Below are positions 1-10,640 of a stretch of DNA of 64,000 bases, one piece after another; the first letter of the stretch is position 1, and each line of letters opens with the position of its first letter. The notes under the pieces are model-generated. The model did not search any database, was not told where the DNA came from, and worked only from the letters and a program-made list of their open reading frames with translations. The stretch is from positions 25,599,001-25,663,000 of the forward strand of contig JAEOAD010000029.1 of assembly GCA_036365145.1 (NCBI GenBank), written 5' to 3'. The stretch comes from Orientallactaga sibirica (lineage: Eukaryota; Chordata; Mammalia; Rodentia; Dipodidae). The translations under genes were made by a program, and so were the position numbers.

Positions 1-1400
1 TATAGATTGATGACATGGAATGAATAGGGAGCAAATAGTTTCCCTCACTCCACAAGTTCATTCATGTTGAAAGAAGAAAGACTGTTCAATTATTGCCTTT
101 CTGTCAGACTGCCAGCTTTTGTACTGTTGATTAAAGTCAATGTCTGGAAACTATGAAAAAATTGTTAAAAAAAAAGATCCTAACACACCAATTGTAAGTG
201 ATTTAAATTCTAATGGGTTTACTTCACTTTCTGTGTCTCTTTTCATATAAGATTACACCTGAACTCTTGTGCATACCGTCCAGCATCCTTACACAATGTT
301 TTTCTTATTAACCTTGACTTTCTTATTAGTTTTTAAGATGGACTTTGTCAGTACATTTCCCACAGATGCATCACAAGAGACAAATATATATACTGTTACT
401 TTCTCAGATATGTTTTGAAATGTTCACTACCATCTCAAGACATACAGCCTCCTAAAAAGATAGTATTGTTATCTTCTCTGTGCCCTTCCTTTGATCAGCT
501 CCAAACAAAGCACTCAATCACACACCTTTGTCTCCTATCTGCCCCCCCCCCACTCCTCGGTGTCTCTAATCGATGGCAGCTTACTGGTACTCATCATCTT
601 CTAGAAACCAAGTAGTGTAAGGCTTAATAAGAAAATAGAAGGAAAAGATTTTCACAATCTTGTTTAAAGTGTGAGTATAGAAAAGAAGTCAATTTATGAA
701 ATATACATATTTTTATAAGAAAGAATAGGTGCAATAATATATTGACTGTCATTCTAACCTCAACTGTATGAAAACATGCAGAACAGTAAAAACAACTGTC
801 CTAAAGAGTTTAAAATTGAATTTGGAAGAATGAAAGAAGTTACACAGGCTGAGCAAAAAGGGCATGTGATATCTGCCTGTGTTGTATGTCACTCCACTGT
901 GAAAACAACTTTTGCCATATTTATCAGAAAGAGCCATGACCACATATGAAAAACTGTCCAGATTGGCTTGTTAATGTTCATCCCATAGAAGGAGAGGAGG
1001 GTGAAGAGAAAGATCCTTACCTGAGATGTTAGGTAAACCTTGGAACAGCTATATGCAATGATGCACAAGGTCTCCTGATCATGGGGGGATATGGAGAATG
1101 CAGAGTGGGAGATAAAGGAACAAAAGCACCAGCTATCCAGCCATGAGAAGGTTGTTATACATGTTGTGATGAGACTTTTCAGTGCAGCTGCTTTGAGGTC
1201 TGCAAGCTCCTGAAAGTACCCCTTAACCCATACTATGTCAGAAATCCCAGTAAACTCACTGGTTTTCCAAGGTAAATTTTAGTGGAATTTGCCTTTATTT
1301 TCCTCGGGATGCCCTACCTGGAGGAGAAGTGCTCATCAGCTTCTCCCCAAAAGAATTCACCCAATTGCCTAATATCAGGGTTCCTTGAGACCATAAGAAA
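1..1400. other. Unassigned AT-rich intergenic sequence
   Basis: No recognised repeat, exon or RNA gene. The open frames here are short (66 residues or fewer), lack recognisable domains and have no splice-site or codon-use support. Ancient repeats too diverged to see by eye may be present. Confidence 0.5.
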
Positions 1401-1610
1401 TTCAGTATCTTTTTAAAAAAACTATCTTTGTGTGTGATGGGTGTGTGTTCAAGTGGCACCTTACACTTTGAGGCAGGGTCTCTTGTTGCTCACTGTTATG
1501 AATGTCAGCAAGGCTAGCCTGTAGGAACTTCTGGGATTCTCCTTCATTAACCTCCCATCCCCCTATAGGAGTGCTGCGATTATAGATGCTCACTACTGTG
1601 TCCATGTGAA
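1400..1610 (-). repeat. B4-like SINE relic, antisense
   Basis: The plus strand reads 'gaggcagggtctcttgttgctcac...aaggctagcc...tgctgcgattatagatgctcac'. This is the reverse of the B1-related part of the rodent B4 family, the same family as the forward copy at about 3752-3995. It is strongly diverged and has no tail or target duplication that I can see. Confidence 0.5.
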
Positions 1611-2164
1611 TTAATGAGATCCAAACTCAGTTCATCAAACTTGCAAAGCAAGCATATAAGCCATCTAGATAGCCAGAAATTATTATTTGGAGTCTGGATT
1701 AAAAAGTATAAAATGAGTGCTTCCTGCATGATGGGCAGAGTGTGTACAGTGAGCATGGACTATGTCAACAATACAGATGTGGGTTTGCCAACACAAAGCT
1801 TGTATTCCAATTAGAAGATAGATAATAAATGAATAGTTGCCAGTAGTCAATAAAGACTGATAATATGCCAAGTGTCACAGAGGAGTGAGTGTTTGGTTTG
1901 AGAGACTGAATGCAGGCCAGTGAGAAGAGGTAGAGGTAACAAGCAGGAGCAGACATGTGCCTGGATTGTATTACAGACTACAGAGCATGGTCATCATGCT
2001 CATGTATTTTGGAATGCATACCAATTATAACAGGAAACCCACCGGGGTTTAAACATACTAATAACCTTATTAGATTTGTGTAATGTTGGTGATGAAATTA
2101 AAACACTGAATTTTGATTACACAATGCAATTCTATTTCCTCCACTCTACTCCCTTGCTAATAAC

Positions 2165-2285
2165 TATATCTATTACTTGGGCTGATCTCATCATTTGTAA
2201 AATGGATGTTAGGTAGGTCGTAAAAGATTATGAAGGTGAAGATGAATTATAAAATGGTGTTTAGTGAGCTCTTGTGTGTGCAAAA
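2165..2285 (-). repeat. MIR-like ancient SINE fragment
   Basis: 'ctcatcatttgtaaaatggatgtta' followed by 'ggtgaagatgaattataaaatg' follows the MIR pattern of 'cctcatctgtaaaatggg' and a later 'gaggattaaatgag'. This is a core-type remnant with no ends visible. MIR predates the placental radiation, so the host locus is old here. Confidence 0.45.
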
Positions 2286-2380
2286 CACCACTGTTTCTTC
2301 TCTCACTCATCTCTGTATCATTATTTACTAAATACAGGACCCAATAAATGATTTTCCATTAAAATAGGTATATTCACAAG

Positions 2381-2458
2381 CATCTAAAATTCATTTAGAG
2401 TGGCTACAGGCCCTGGTTTGCCCATTTCTCTCTCTCTCTTTCTCCTCTCTGTCTGCAA
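2381..2458 (+). repeat. 3' fragment of the tRNA-derived B2-like SINE
   Basis: 'attcatttagagtggctacaggccctggtttgcccatttctctctctc' corresponds to the 3' third of the complete SINEs elsewhere in the window ('gttcatttgcagtggctagaggccctggtgtgcccattc'). The promoter half is missing. Confidence 0.7.
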
Positions 2459-2559
2459 AACCATAAATTACTACTAAAAGGTTGAAACTTCATCAGGTGC
2501 TTAGAGAGAGCACTTGAATCACAGGGGCCTGGAAAGGGTATGATGAAAACTAACCTCAA

Positions 2560-3740
2560 CCTTCTTCTGTTCCTCTCTCTCACTCCCTCCTCTTTTTTTC
2601 TCTTCTCTCTCTCTCTTTCTCTTTCATACTACCTATATTTTTCTTCCTTCTTTTCCCTTGGCACTGACCTGTAACTCCCAATACCAGCACATGGTTAACA
2701 TCCACAATGAGCTGTTGATCAGTGAGACCTACAAGGCTTCCCAAAAGAAGACAGATTTCTTGATGACCTACCAAAGGTCAATGGTAAGACCCTACTACTG
2801 AAGATACCATATGCTGTTCGGACAGAACATGGAGTGACCTGGTTGTAATCTGGAAGAGAGGCAGTCCCCAGACAGTTAGCTTGTCTAGTGCCAGAAGGTG
2901 TTACATGAACAACTCGGGGAAAAGGACCAACATCTGTCTAAGCAACTCATGGTCTAAACTACTCAGCAGCAATCAACCTGATGTGATGCTCTCACAAGTG
3001 CAATAGTGGCATACAGCCATGGTGGGTTACCAACTGCTCTTGATTTGGCTAACAGATACACTCAGTGGAACAGAACCCATACCTGGAACTAGAAAACAAG
3101 TCAGAACCATATCCAAAAAATGAGTTCACTCTCCAAAATCAAGGTCCCACCAACAGTGGGATACAAGAGGGCCTACACCTATTTAATTCTCTCTAAAACA
3201 ATAATGGTTATCTATGTATCTTGCACTCTGTATCATGCACTATGTATCTCACTCTCTGTTGGAGAATTTGTTTCTCTTTTTCAGAAGAACCCAGAACCTG
3301 AGGAGAGAACCAGCCCATTGCACCTCACCAGGGCATCAGCTGAAGCCATAGAATAACTGGGGAAATGAGCAAGAGTGTTGCTTTATTAATGAACCTGGTA
3401 TCAGCACAGGGGTGAAGGAGATAGACACAGAGAACACTCAACTCCTACTAAATCAGATATCCAGAGACACAGAGACTCCCACGACCTCGTCACTGAAATA
3501 GACCTAAAATGAACCAAACATGGTTTAGGGAAATTTGCAGAAGAGGGGGGCAGAAAGATTGTTAGAGTCATAAGTTGGGTCATTAGGCACAGAGGCATTG
3601 CCTCATCCCCATAATGGCTGGCTACCCCCACAATGCAAGACCCACATCCCTGAGGGGGGAAGACAGGGAGAAGGCTAATGATGGTACCATCATAGTCATA
3701 TACACATGATATAGATAACTAATAAATAAATAAATACATA
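2560..3740 (+). mobile_element. LINE-1 3'UTR and tail, sense
   Basis: Begins with a CT-rich stretch (polypurine on the other strand) and continues through 'ggtgttacatgaacaac', 'tgcaatagtggcatacagcc' and 'gggttaccaactgctcttg'. These phrases recur at 4130-4560 and 5090-5605 in reverse, and in related form in the LINE-1 3'UTRs at 34-37 kb, 41 kb and 51 kb. The 3' end runs into (AAAT)n near 3720-3740. No ORF2 is attached, so this is a 5'-truncated copy. Confidence 0.75.
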
Positions 3741-3751
3741 ATATTTTTTAA

Positions 3752-3995
3752 AAATCTGGGCATGACTACACATGCCTATAACTCTAGTCCTACAGAAGGC
3801 TGAAACAGGCAAACCACTGGGGCTTGCTGTCAGCCAATCTGACTGACAACGGAAGCTCCAAAGTAGATGAGATTCCACCTCAAACAAACAATGCAGAAGA
3901 GTAATAGATGATGACACTGGGCATTCTACTCTGGTGTCCATATGTCTGCACATAGGTGCATCTGCACACATATGTGCATACATTAAACATACATA
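3752..3995 (+). repeat. B4 SINE
   Basis: Order of parts: 'ctgggcatgactacacatgcctataactctagtcc' (B1-like head), 'ggggcttgctgtcagccaatctgactgac', then 'gtgtccatatgtctgcacatagg' with alternating CA/TG. That head, middle and 3' part are the layout of rodent B4 elements. It is diverged and fragments into short chance ORFs on both strands. Confidence 0.65.
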
Positions 3996-4124
3996 CAATA
4001 CCTCCCCACAAACAGAAAAATACAAAGCAAAATAAAACAATACCAAGAGCAGCAACAAAAAACTTGAACCCACTAATGCTCTTCTTTCTTTTATCATTAT
4101 TGCAGTCGTGTCAACTCTCCCAGA

Positions 4125-4560
4125 TTCCTGTACTTCACAGAGATAATTGCCATGGTTAGGTCCTCCATGGATGTTGTTGCTGATTAGTACAGATTACTCA
4201 GCCACTATTCTTAGAGCCATTCTATTGGTGGGAGCTTAATATTGGAGAGTGGGCTCATGTTTTGGATATGGTTCTGACTTGTTTCCCGTTTCCAGGTATG
4301 GGTTTCATTCCACTGATTGGATCCTTTAGCCAAATCTAGAGCAGTTGGTAACCCATCATGGCTGTGTGCCACTATTGCACTTGTGTGAGCATCACATCAG
4401 GTTGTTTGCTCCTGAGTAGCTTAGACCACAAGTTTCTTAAACAGATGTTGGTCGTTTTCCCCCAGTCACTTATGTAACACCTTCTGGCATTAGGCAAACT
4501 AACTGTCTTGGGACTGACTCTCTTCCAGATTCCAGCCAGGTATCTCCTGCTACTGGCTCA
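4125..4560 (-). mobile_element. LINE-1 3'UTR fragment, antisense
   Basis: The reverse complement matches 2816-3155 almost phrase for phrase ('gatgtgatgctc', 'caagtgcaatagtggca', 'gggttaccaactgctc', 'caagtcagaaccatatccaa'). With 2560-3740 it forms an inverted repeat with arms of about 340 bp. Confidence 0.75.
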
Positions 4561-4562
4561 TT

Positions 4563-4856
4563 TACACAGTAAGAACTGAAAACTAAAATTTAATATTTTA
4601 GTGTGCTTCTGCAATTATTTTTTATTTTTAAAGCTGATATGATTCCTTAAAATGCTTGGAGAGAATTATCATACCTGTAGCAATTTCCAGTTTTAGTGAT
4701 TTTCATCATTCCTTCATCATTGAAATATTTTAGAATGATTTTATGTACATACAAGTTACTGCTTTTTATTTAAATTATTTTAGTGTTTAGTTCCATGAGA
4801 CACTTCATTTAACTTATGGAATAAATGTTATATGATAGTTAAAAAAAAAAAAAAAA
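4563..4856 (+). pseudogene. Candidate retrocopied mRNA 3'UTR (processed pseudogene tail)
   Basis: An AT-rich unique-looking stretch ends with 'ggaataaatgttatatgatagtt' followed directly by a run of about 16 A. The spacing (AATAAA, then about 17-18 bases, then poly(A)) is that of a genuine mRNA 3' end. It sits between two antisense LINE-1 3'UTR pieces, as expected for a retroposed insertion. No coding part is visible, so the source gene cannot be named. A non-autonomous retroposon or the tail of an unrecognised repeat is the alternative. Confidence 0.4.
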
Positions 4857-5089
4857 GAAGCTTATTGTCAAAAAGATAAAAGAAGCAGCACTATTGCTCA
4901 TCTCTCCATTCCTCTGTGGATTCAGCTGTGGCATGGTTGAAGTCTAAGTGGTAGTTTATCTCCTTGGATCTCGCTACATTCTGAAAAAGAAAAACAGATT
5001 CTGCAATGGAGACTGAAGTCAGCATAGTTTAAATAGGGTAAGTATTATTAATTTAGGGACAATTTGATGTATGTAACCCCTCTTTTAGC

Positions 5090-5780
5090 CAAAGACTAGT
5101 GAGATCTTGACACTGGAGAACATAATCTTTGTCTCTATAGGATTCTGATCTGGTTCCCAATTCCAGATATTGGTTCCATTCCTTTACACTGAGCAGATCT
5201 CTTGGTCAATCAGAAAGCTGTTGGTTATCCACTGAGGCTATGTGCCACTATTGCACTGGAATGTACATTGCTTCAGGGTATTTGCTTCTGAGTAGCTTAG
5301 ACTTCTGATTGCTCAGACCATTGTTGCCCATTTTCCCCCAATAGTTCATGCAGTGCTTTCCAGCACTGAACAAACTGTCTTGGGATTGGTTTTATTCTAA
5401 ATCCAGCCAGGTCTCTCCATGTTCTATTTCAGCAGCATATGGTGTCTTTAGCAATAGGGTCTTAGCTTTTGCCTCAGGCATGTAATCAAGTGCTTTGACA
5501 GAAAGCTGTCTTGATTTGGGGACCTCGTAAGTCTCTCTGACCAACAGCTCAATGTGGTTAGCAACCAATCTCTGGTACTGGGAGTTACAGGTCAGAGAAA
5601 GGGAATTTTTTCTTCTTTTTTATATTTATTTATTTATTTATTATTGACAACTTCTATACTTACAGACAATAAGCCATGATATTTCCCTCTCCTCCCCCCA
5701 TTCCCTTTCAGAACTCTACTCTCCATCATATCCCCTTCATCTCTAATTAGTCTCTCTTAAAGCTTAGGCTTCATCTCACC
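5090..5780 (-). mobile_element. LINE-1 3'UTR, antisense
   Basis: 'gctgttggttatccactgaggctatgtgccactattgcac' is the reverse of the 3'UTR phrase at 3002-3050. At about 5635-5760 comes 'attgacaacttctatacttac...', the reversed terminal LINE-1 segment also found at 34066 and 37690. The order from left to right does not match a simple single copy, so more than one insertion or a rearrangement is involved. Confidence 0.65.
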
Positions 5781-5999
5781 CTTACCAGAGTCCTACTTTT
5801 CAGATGCTCCCCCCTTACTCCTTTTGAGGGTTATATCTTTAAGGCTATCTGCAAGGATAAAGGTTTCTATAGCATCAACTCATTTTGGATTTAATTTTGT
5901 GTTTGTTTCTCCCCTTTCCCCTCCCCCCATCCCCTTATATCCCTATTGTCTGGGCCTTGAGTTGCCTATTGGGTATGACAGCAACTTGAACAGGTCCAG

Positions 6000-6812
6000 G
6001 TTAGGAACCGCATGTTGTTCCTGATAATCAGTGCAGGGTGTAGGAGACAGACCCTGAGGATACTCAGCACCTTCTAAAGAAGAGATCCAGAGGATCCTAA
6101 GAGCTCATCTCTGAATGAGACTTAAAACTCACCTGCTGGTTTCCCCCCCCCCCCCAGGTAGAGCTGAAGAAAGAGCCGGTCAAGCAGCTCCTCTTGGGGC
6201 TGAGTGGGATGATGAGTGTCAGCGACCCAGACCCCCTCCTCTAAGACCCGGGGAGAAAAACACACTGGGTCGGGAGTCTTGTCAAAGCAAGATCTCGTTT
6301 TATTGTAGTAGGAAGGTGTTTATATAGCTTTGAGAAAGAGGGTGGGACTCAGGATGGGAAAAAGGTGTAGGGGCCAATAGTATTTCACCATGTCAGCAGT
6401 AGCTGGGCGGAGGCAGTTTTGGCTTAGGCTTTGCTGAGTCACTCCTAAGCAGGAGTAGGCCAAAGACAGGTCGCCAAACTCTAGTCAGGCTCAGGAAGTT
6501 CCACTAGGCCTCACACCCGGGCCTCTTAGGGCCCAACACTCACCCACCATGGCTCAAGGAATTTTGCAGAGGATGGAGCAGAACGATTATAAGAGCCACA
6601 GGTTGAGACATCATGCCCAGAGGCAATTCCTCCCCTCCCCTGAATAACTGACTACTGCTCCCACAATGCATAAACTACAACCCCTTGGGGAATACCTGCA
6701 ACCCAACTGAGAAGCATCCCCAACAGAATGGGGCAGAGATGAGGGAAAAGAGGGTACTAACACATGATGTACCCATATGAAACATCTTGATAATAATAAT
6801 AATAATAATAAT
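6000..6812 (+). mobile_element. LINE-1 3'UTR ending in (TAA)n, sense
   Basis: 'cacccaccatggctcaagg...ttttgcagaggatgg...gactactgctcccacaatgc...aacatcttga' ends in (TAA)n at 6786-6813. It is related to 3380-3740 and, reversed, to 23720-23990. An ERVK-type LTR interrupts it at 6134-6538. The left edge is uncertain. Confidence 0.6.
6134..6538 (-). mobile_element. Solo LTR, ERVK (class II)-like, with 6-bp TSD
   Basis: On the minus strand it starts TGTTGGGCCC and ends CCAGCA (plus-strand ends tgctgg...cccaaca). It holds a TATA box (reverse of tttatata, 6319-6326) and a polyadenylation signal (reverse of tttatt, 6298-6303) about 20 bases downstream, the usual U3-R-U5 order. Flanking ctcacc at 6128-6133 and 6539-6544 is a perfect 6-bp target duplication, typical of ERVK integrases. 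No internal genes are attached, so it is a recombination product. A run of C at 6143-6155 lies near the U5 end. Confidence 0.85.
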
Positions 6813-6813
6813 A
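6786..6813 (+). repeat. (TAA)n microsatellite / LINE-1 tail
   Basis: Uninterrupted 'ataataataata' run directly at the 3' end of the LINE-1 3'UTR, so it most likely grew from the retroposon tail. Confidence 0.85.
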
Positions 6814-7233
6814 AACATGAAAAATAATACCAGCATCAATAACAAAAATGATTTTTTCTCCATGGAACATTGCAAAATGTGTTATTTAATGTGTTAAACA
6901 AATACGTCTTTGTTTTTTTTTTTAAAAAAGATAAAAGATTCAAGTTCAGTTTTTGTTTTTTCTCTTAATCACAAGGGTTAGAACTGACTTGTGTCTGAGA
7001 ATAACCACACAATCTACAGTATGTTGACAAGGTAAATTTTTTTTCTTCTATTAAAGGGTACATAGCTTTAAAAGCATTCAGGCAAGCCAATCACCCACAG
7101 TGGCAAGGGAAAGTCCAGTGCATCTTTCATCTCCTAACAGAAGGGATCTCTCTACATTAATTGGAGCCTGGCTTCATATGCTCATGTGATAGGCTAAAAC
7201 ATAAAACAGGGCCATTTCCAGGGGAAACCTAAG

Positions 7234-7247
7234 CTTTAAGGACTTTC

Positions 7248-7285
<38 letters not shown>

Positions 7286-7291
7286 TTTTTT
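7234..7291 (+). repeat. (TTTTC)n / poly-T low-complexity tract
   Basis: Repeated 'ttttc' units followed by about 26 T. The poly-T may be an antisense retroposon tail, but no body is recognisable to its right. Confidence 0.8.
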
Positions 7292-7421
7292 ACCAAATGC
7301 AATAAAAGATACTTTGGTTGGATTGTTCTTTTTGTCTCAAACACAGCTGACTCAGAGGGGTTTTCTTCCTTCCAAAATTGAGTTTTCCTATCTTTTTAAC
7401 TTTTTCATAGGAAAGACAGCA

Positions 7422-7423
7422 TC

Positions 7424-7459
<36 letters not shown>

Positions 7460-7460
7460 A
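7422..7460 (+). repeat. (CT)n microsatellite
   Basis: Run of ctctctct with one ccct interruption. Confidence 0.85.
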
Positions 7461-7629
7461 TGTTTCTTTGAATTCCCCCTACATTTATTATTTTAAGTCT
7501 TTTCTTCATATTCATCTAACACTCTTTGATTTTCACTCTCTCAGACCTCTAATAGCAGTAAGTTATTTGGTAGGACATTGGTAATTGCTTAGTTACAGCT
7601 GCTTCTATTAGTCTTTGGACCAGTTCCTC

Positions 7630-7668
7630 GACACCTGGAGTTATGCAGTATCTAACTGTGGTTAACTC
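7630..7668 (+). repeat. Left copy of 39-bp direct repeat flanking an LTR
   Basis: Reads gacacctggagttatgcagt and on to ggttaactc. The right copy at 8371-8409 differs at three positions. See the findings. Confidence 0.9.
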
Positions 7669-7671
7669 AGC

Positions 7672-8366
7672 TGTGGGGCTTTACTGTTCCCATTTCCGGG
7701 GGTTGTTGGCCACCGACATCCTGGGTGAGGAAGAGAGGAGTTGGGGGGGAAGCAGGAGGGTCCTTCCTGGAGCACCAGGTGAGTGCCACATGAACATGAT
7801 GGGCAAGGAACACCCAGGAGACTGTCTGATGGACAACACTCATTTATTCAAAAGGGGAGTGGGTTTATAAACACTTGGGGAAGGTAGAGATGGCACGTAC
7901 AAACTATATGGCAATCGGATGCATAGTTTATGGGCTGTTATCTAGGTGGTGGAAGGACTAGTTACTTCAAAGCTATGGGGGAAGTATAAGGGAAGGTAGG
8001 GGGAAGGGCAGAAGGCTGTGACTTCAAAGACTGTGAGGGATGAGAGAGATGGTGAAAGGCTACATGACGCCAGCCACATAAGGGTCTCTTGGGCAGCTAG
8101 CCACAAGGTCAGGAACTGTGGGGGGAAAAGTCTGACTTATGGAATGGTCAGAGCCTTTTGGAGTCCAGGGAGAGGGTCTTGCCAGTTCTGCCCACTCTGG
8201 GCAATGACAGCTCACTACAACCTACAACGTAGGGAAGGCCAGTCACTGTCACCAGGGACTCCCTGAGAGGGCCAGCTGCAACCCCACAGCTCAGGGTCCC
8301 TGGCCATGTCCAATAGTTCAGGCTAGCCTCCTCACAGGTCCAGCCCATTTCTAGCAAGGCCCAACA
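7672..8366 (-). mobile_element. Solo LTR (ERV), antisense, inside a 39-bp direct repeat
   Basis: The minus strand begins TGTTGGGCCTTG and ends near CCCCACA, with a TATA-like TTTATAAA (reverse, 7864-7871) and AATAAA (reverse, 7843-7848) spaced about 16 bases apart. That gives a long U3, a very short R and a U5. The start resembles the ERVK LTR at 6134-6538, but the rest differs. Instead of a 5-6 bp target duplication, both sides carry a near-identical 39-base block (7630-7668 and 8371-8409, 3 mismatches). No internal viral genes are attached. Confidence 0.65.
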
Positions 8367-8370
8367 CCTG

Positions 8371-8409
8371 GACACATGGAATTATGCAGTATCTAACTAT
8401 GGTTAACTC
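8371..8409 (+). repeat. Right copy of 39-bp direct repeat flanking an LTR
   Basis: Reads gacacatggaattatgcagt and on to ggttaactc, starting 4 bases after the LTR terminus. Confidence 0.9.
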
Positions 8410-8460
8410 CTAACACTATAATAAGAGAGATTAAGAAAGAGGCTACCATATTCTTCTATT

Positions 8461-8696
8461 TTTTAGTTAATTTTTCTCATGAAAGAGAGATAATGAAAGA
8501 GAGAGAAAAGTGGTGCACTAAGGCCTCCAATCCACTGCAATCAAACTCCAGATGCGTACACCACTTTATGTGCAAGTGTGACCTTGTGTGCGTGCATCAT
8601 TTTGTGCGTCTGGCTTACATGGGACCTAGATAGTCAAACATGGGTCTGTAGGCTTCTCAGGCAAGCACCTTAACTGCTAAGCCATCTGCCCAGCCC
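8461..8696 (-). mobile_element. tRNA-derived B2-like SINE, long variant, antisense
   Basis: Ends in 'taactgctaagccatctgcccagccc', the reverse of the SINE 5' end. It belongs to the longer variant with an extra middle part ('gtgaccttgtgtgcgtgcatcattttgtgcgtctggc'), as also at 46670-46886 and 48789-49038. The polymerase III box B appears reversed and mutated near 'atagtcaaac'. Confidence 0.85.
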
Positions 8697-8699
8697 TCC

Positions 8700-8947
8700 T
8701 TCTATTTATTTTATTTTTGTTTATTTTTATTTATTTATTTGAGAGCAACAGAGAGAGAAAGAGGCAGAGAGAGAGAGAGAGAGAAACAGACTATGCATAC
8801 CAGGGCCTCCAGCCAGTGTAAATGAACTTCAGATGCATGTGCCAACTTGTGCATCTGGCTTACATGGGTACTGGGTAATTGAGCCTCAAACCAGGGTTCT
8901 TAGGTTTCATAAGAAAGTGCTTAACTGCTAAGCCATCTCTCCAGCCC
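8700..8947 (-). mobile_element. tRNA-derived B2-like SINE, short variant, antisense
   Basis: (TTTAT)n-type tail, (GA)n, 'gggcctccagccagtgtaaatgaacttcagatgcatgtgcc', ending 'gctaagccatctctccagccc'. It lies 3 bases after the previous SINE in the same orientation, so two insertions used nearly one site. Confidence 0.9.
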
Positions 8948-9689
8948 TCCCCTTCTATTTTTTTAACCATCATTTTTAGTCATGAGTTTCTAAATTTTCT
9001 GATAGTTTATCAACCAGGGTAGTTTATTCCTGAAGGGCTTTGGTAATGGTTCCATTCAGGCTCTATTACTGGGGATGAAGTTATATCATTGCCCACCAAG
9101 CATAACACAGACATTTCTCCTTGCTACTAACATCGTGTCAAGTATAATTCTGTTTTCCCAAGTCATTCACCTAGTAACATCTCGTTGGCTAGACATTTCT
9201 TTAATGACTTCTATGGTATAATTGACAAGTGTCAGTTGATAATAAGACATAATTAATCCAATATACACTTTTACTTTTCATTGACAACCAGAATAAAACT
9301 TATCTAAATCTTGCTGATATTTGGTTCTTAGCATCAAATTTATTTGGAGCACCCCTGAAGACTCCTATAGAATGGATGTAAATGTGGGAATCAAAGTATA
9401 CAGGTATGGACTTCTTTGCTCAAGAATTAGTTTTGTTAAGAGGAGGAACATCAAAGGCCAAAGTTAAGGGTATAGCCAATTAAACCAATGTCCAAGTGCT
9501 ATACCAGTTGGGAAGGAGTCTTGAATAAAGAGTTCCCCATCCACAATACCATGATGTGTCTGTTCAGGAGACAATGAGCTCTAAGTAATTGCTATTTGCC
9601 TTCAGGCTTCACGATCCCCCACTGAGTGAGTTCATCTTTCTGTCATGTGAGACATAAAGAGAAATTCACCTTACCCACTGAAAAAGAAG

Positions 9690-10640
9690 TTCAAGTGGAC
9701 CAGCCTGTATGGCAGTGAACAGAAGCAACAGTCTTCAGCAAGGCTCCTTTGCTCACATATCCCTATTCTAGAACAGGGCTAGCATACAATTCACTTTGGG
9801 GAGGTGGTCTGTGCCCCTTATGTGAGTAAAAGGTACTACTTGACCCTAGGGATGTCTTGCTGTGCATGCATAACAATCCCTCTTTCTGTGTACTTGTACT
9901 GTACCCAAGTATTCAGTTCTCCATATTTAGTCTCTAATTCTAAGGCTTGTCAAGTCTTTAACATATATTGTATATTTGTCAGGTCATTGCTAAGCATATT
10001 AGGTTGGTTATTCTCCCTGTGTCTCAAGTAGGGAGTTTCTGTCATAAACTCATATTAGCCACCAGCTTAATTGAAAGACTTACTTTTAGATTTCTTCTAG
10101 CTATATTTGTTCTTAGACCGTTATTAACCTTTTCTTTTTAAAGTCACCCCTTAAAGTTCTTCAGATGACCAATATCCATTGTTTCCTTCCCTGTCCCCTT
10201 CAGTACAGTCTCAGTTACCAACTTTTAACTCAATTAAGATGAGTTCAGCCCTTTTCAGCAGCCTGCACAGATGTCTAGGTAGTCAATTCATCAGGCTATA
10301 AATGAAGACCCATGAACTTGAGAAACAATTTGGGCAGGGAGTCTTTTTAACCTGAGGGGTAATGAATAGAGGAAATGGCCAGTATCTGGTTCCTTAGAAA
10401 TTGGTCCTTTGTTTCTAACACGGGGAGGTCTGTACCTTTGCCCAAATACAGGCATCCCTAAAGCAATTCATAGCAGGGGCAGCCCCACAGTTCTGCTTGG
10501 AGCCTTCTTACAAGAAACTGAAAGCAAAAGGAAGGACTAAAACTCTTTAAATTAAACCTTTGAACCGTTGGTTATACTCCTTTTGTTTGTCATAGAGCCC
10601 AGGGGCCAGCCTCACCCAGGGGAAGAATCTTGGAGGACAC
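9690..10640 (-). pseudogene. Possible degenerate retroviral env relic
   Basis: The minus strand at about 9710-9780 reads a short peptide with CEQRSLAEDCCF. It resembles the conserved cysteine motif (C, spacer, CC) of gammaretrovirus-type transmembrane envelope proteins, though the spacer is 8 rather than the usual 6. Upstream on the same strand (10430-10640) are cysteine- and tryptophan-containing stretches of env-surface character. Stops and frameshifts break every frame, so no product is possible. Seen: the short motif. Inferred: its origin. Chance similarity remains a serious alternative. Confidence 0.2.

Noticed and set aside
3696..4097. 133-codon minus-strand open frame
   Set aside because: It spans a B4 SINE antisense and the LINE-1 tail, with no domain and overlapping frames on the other strand.
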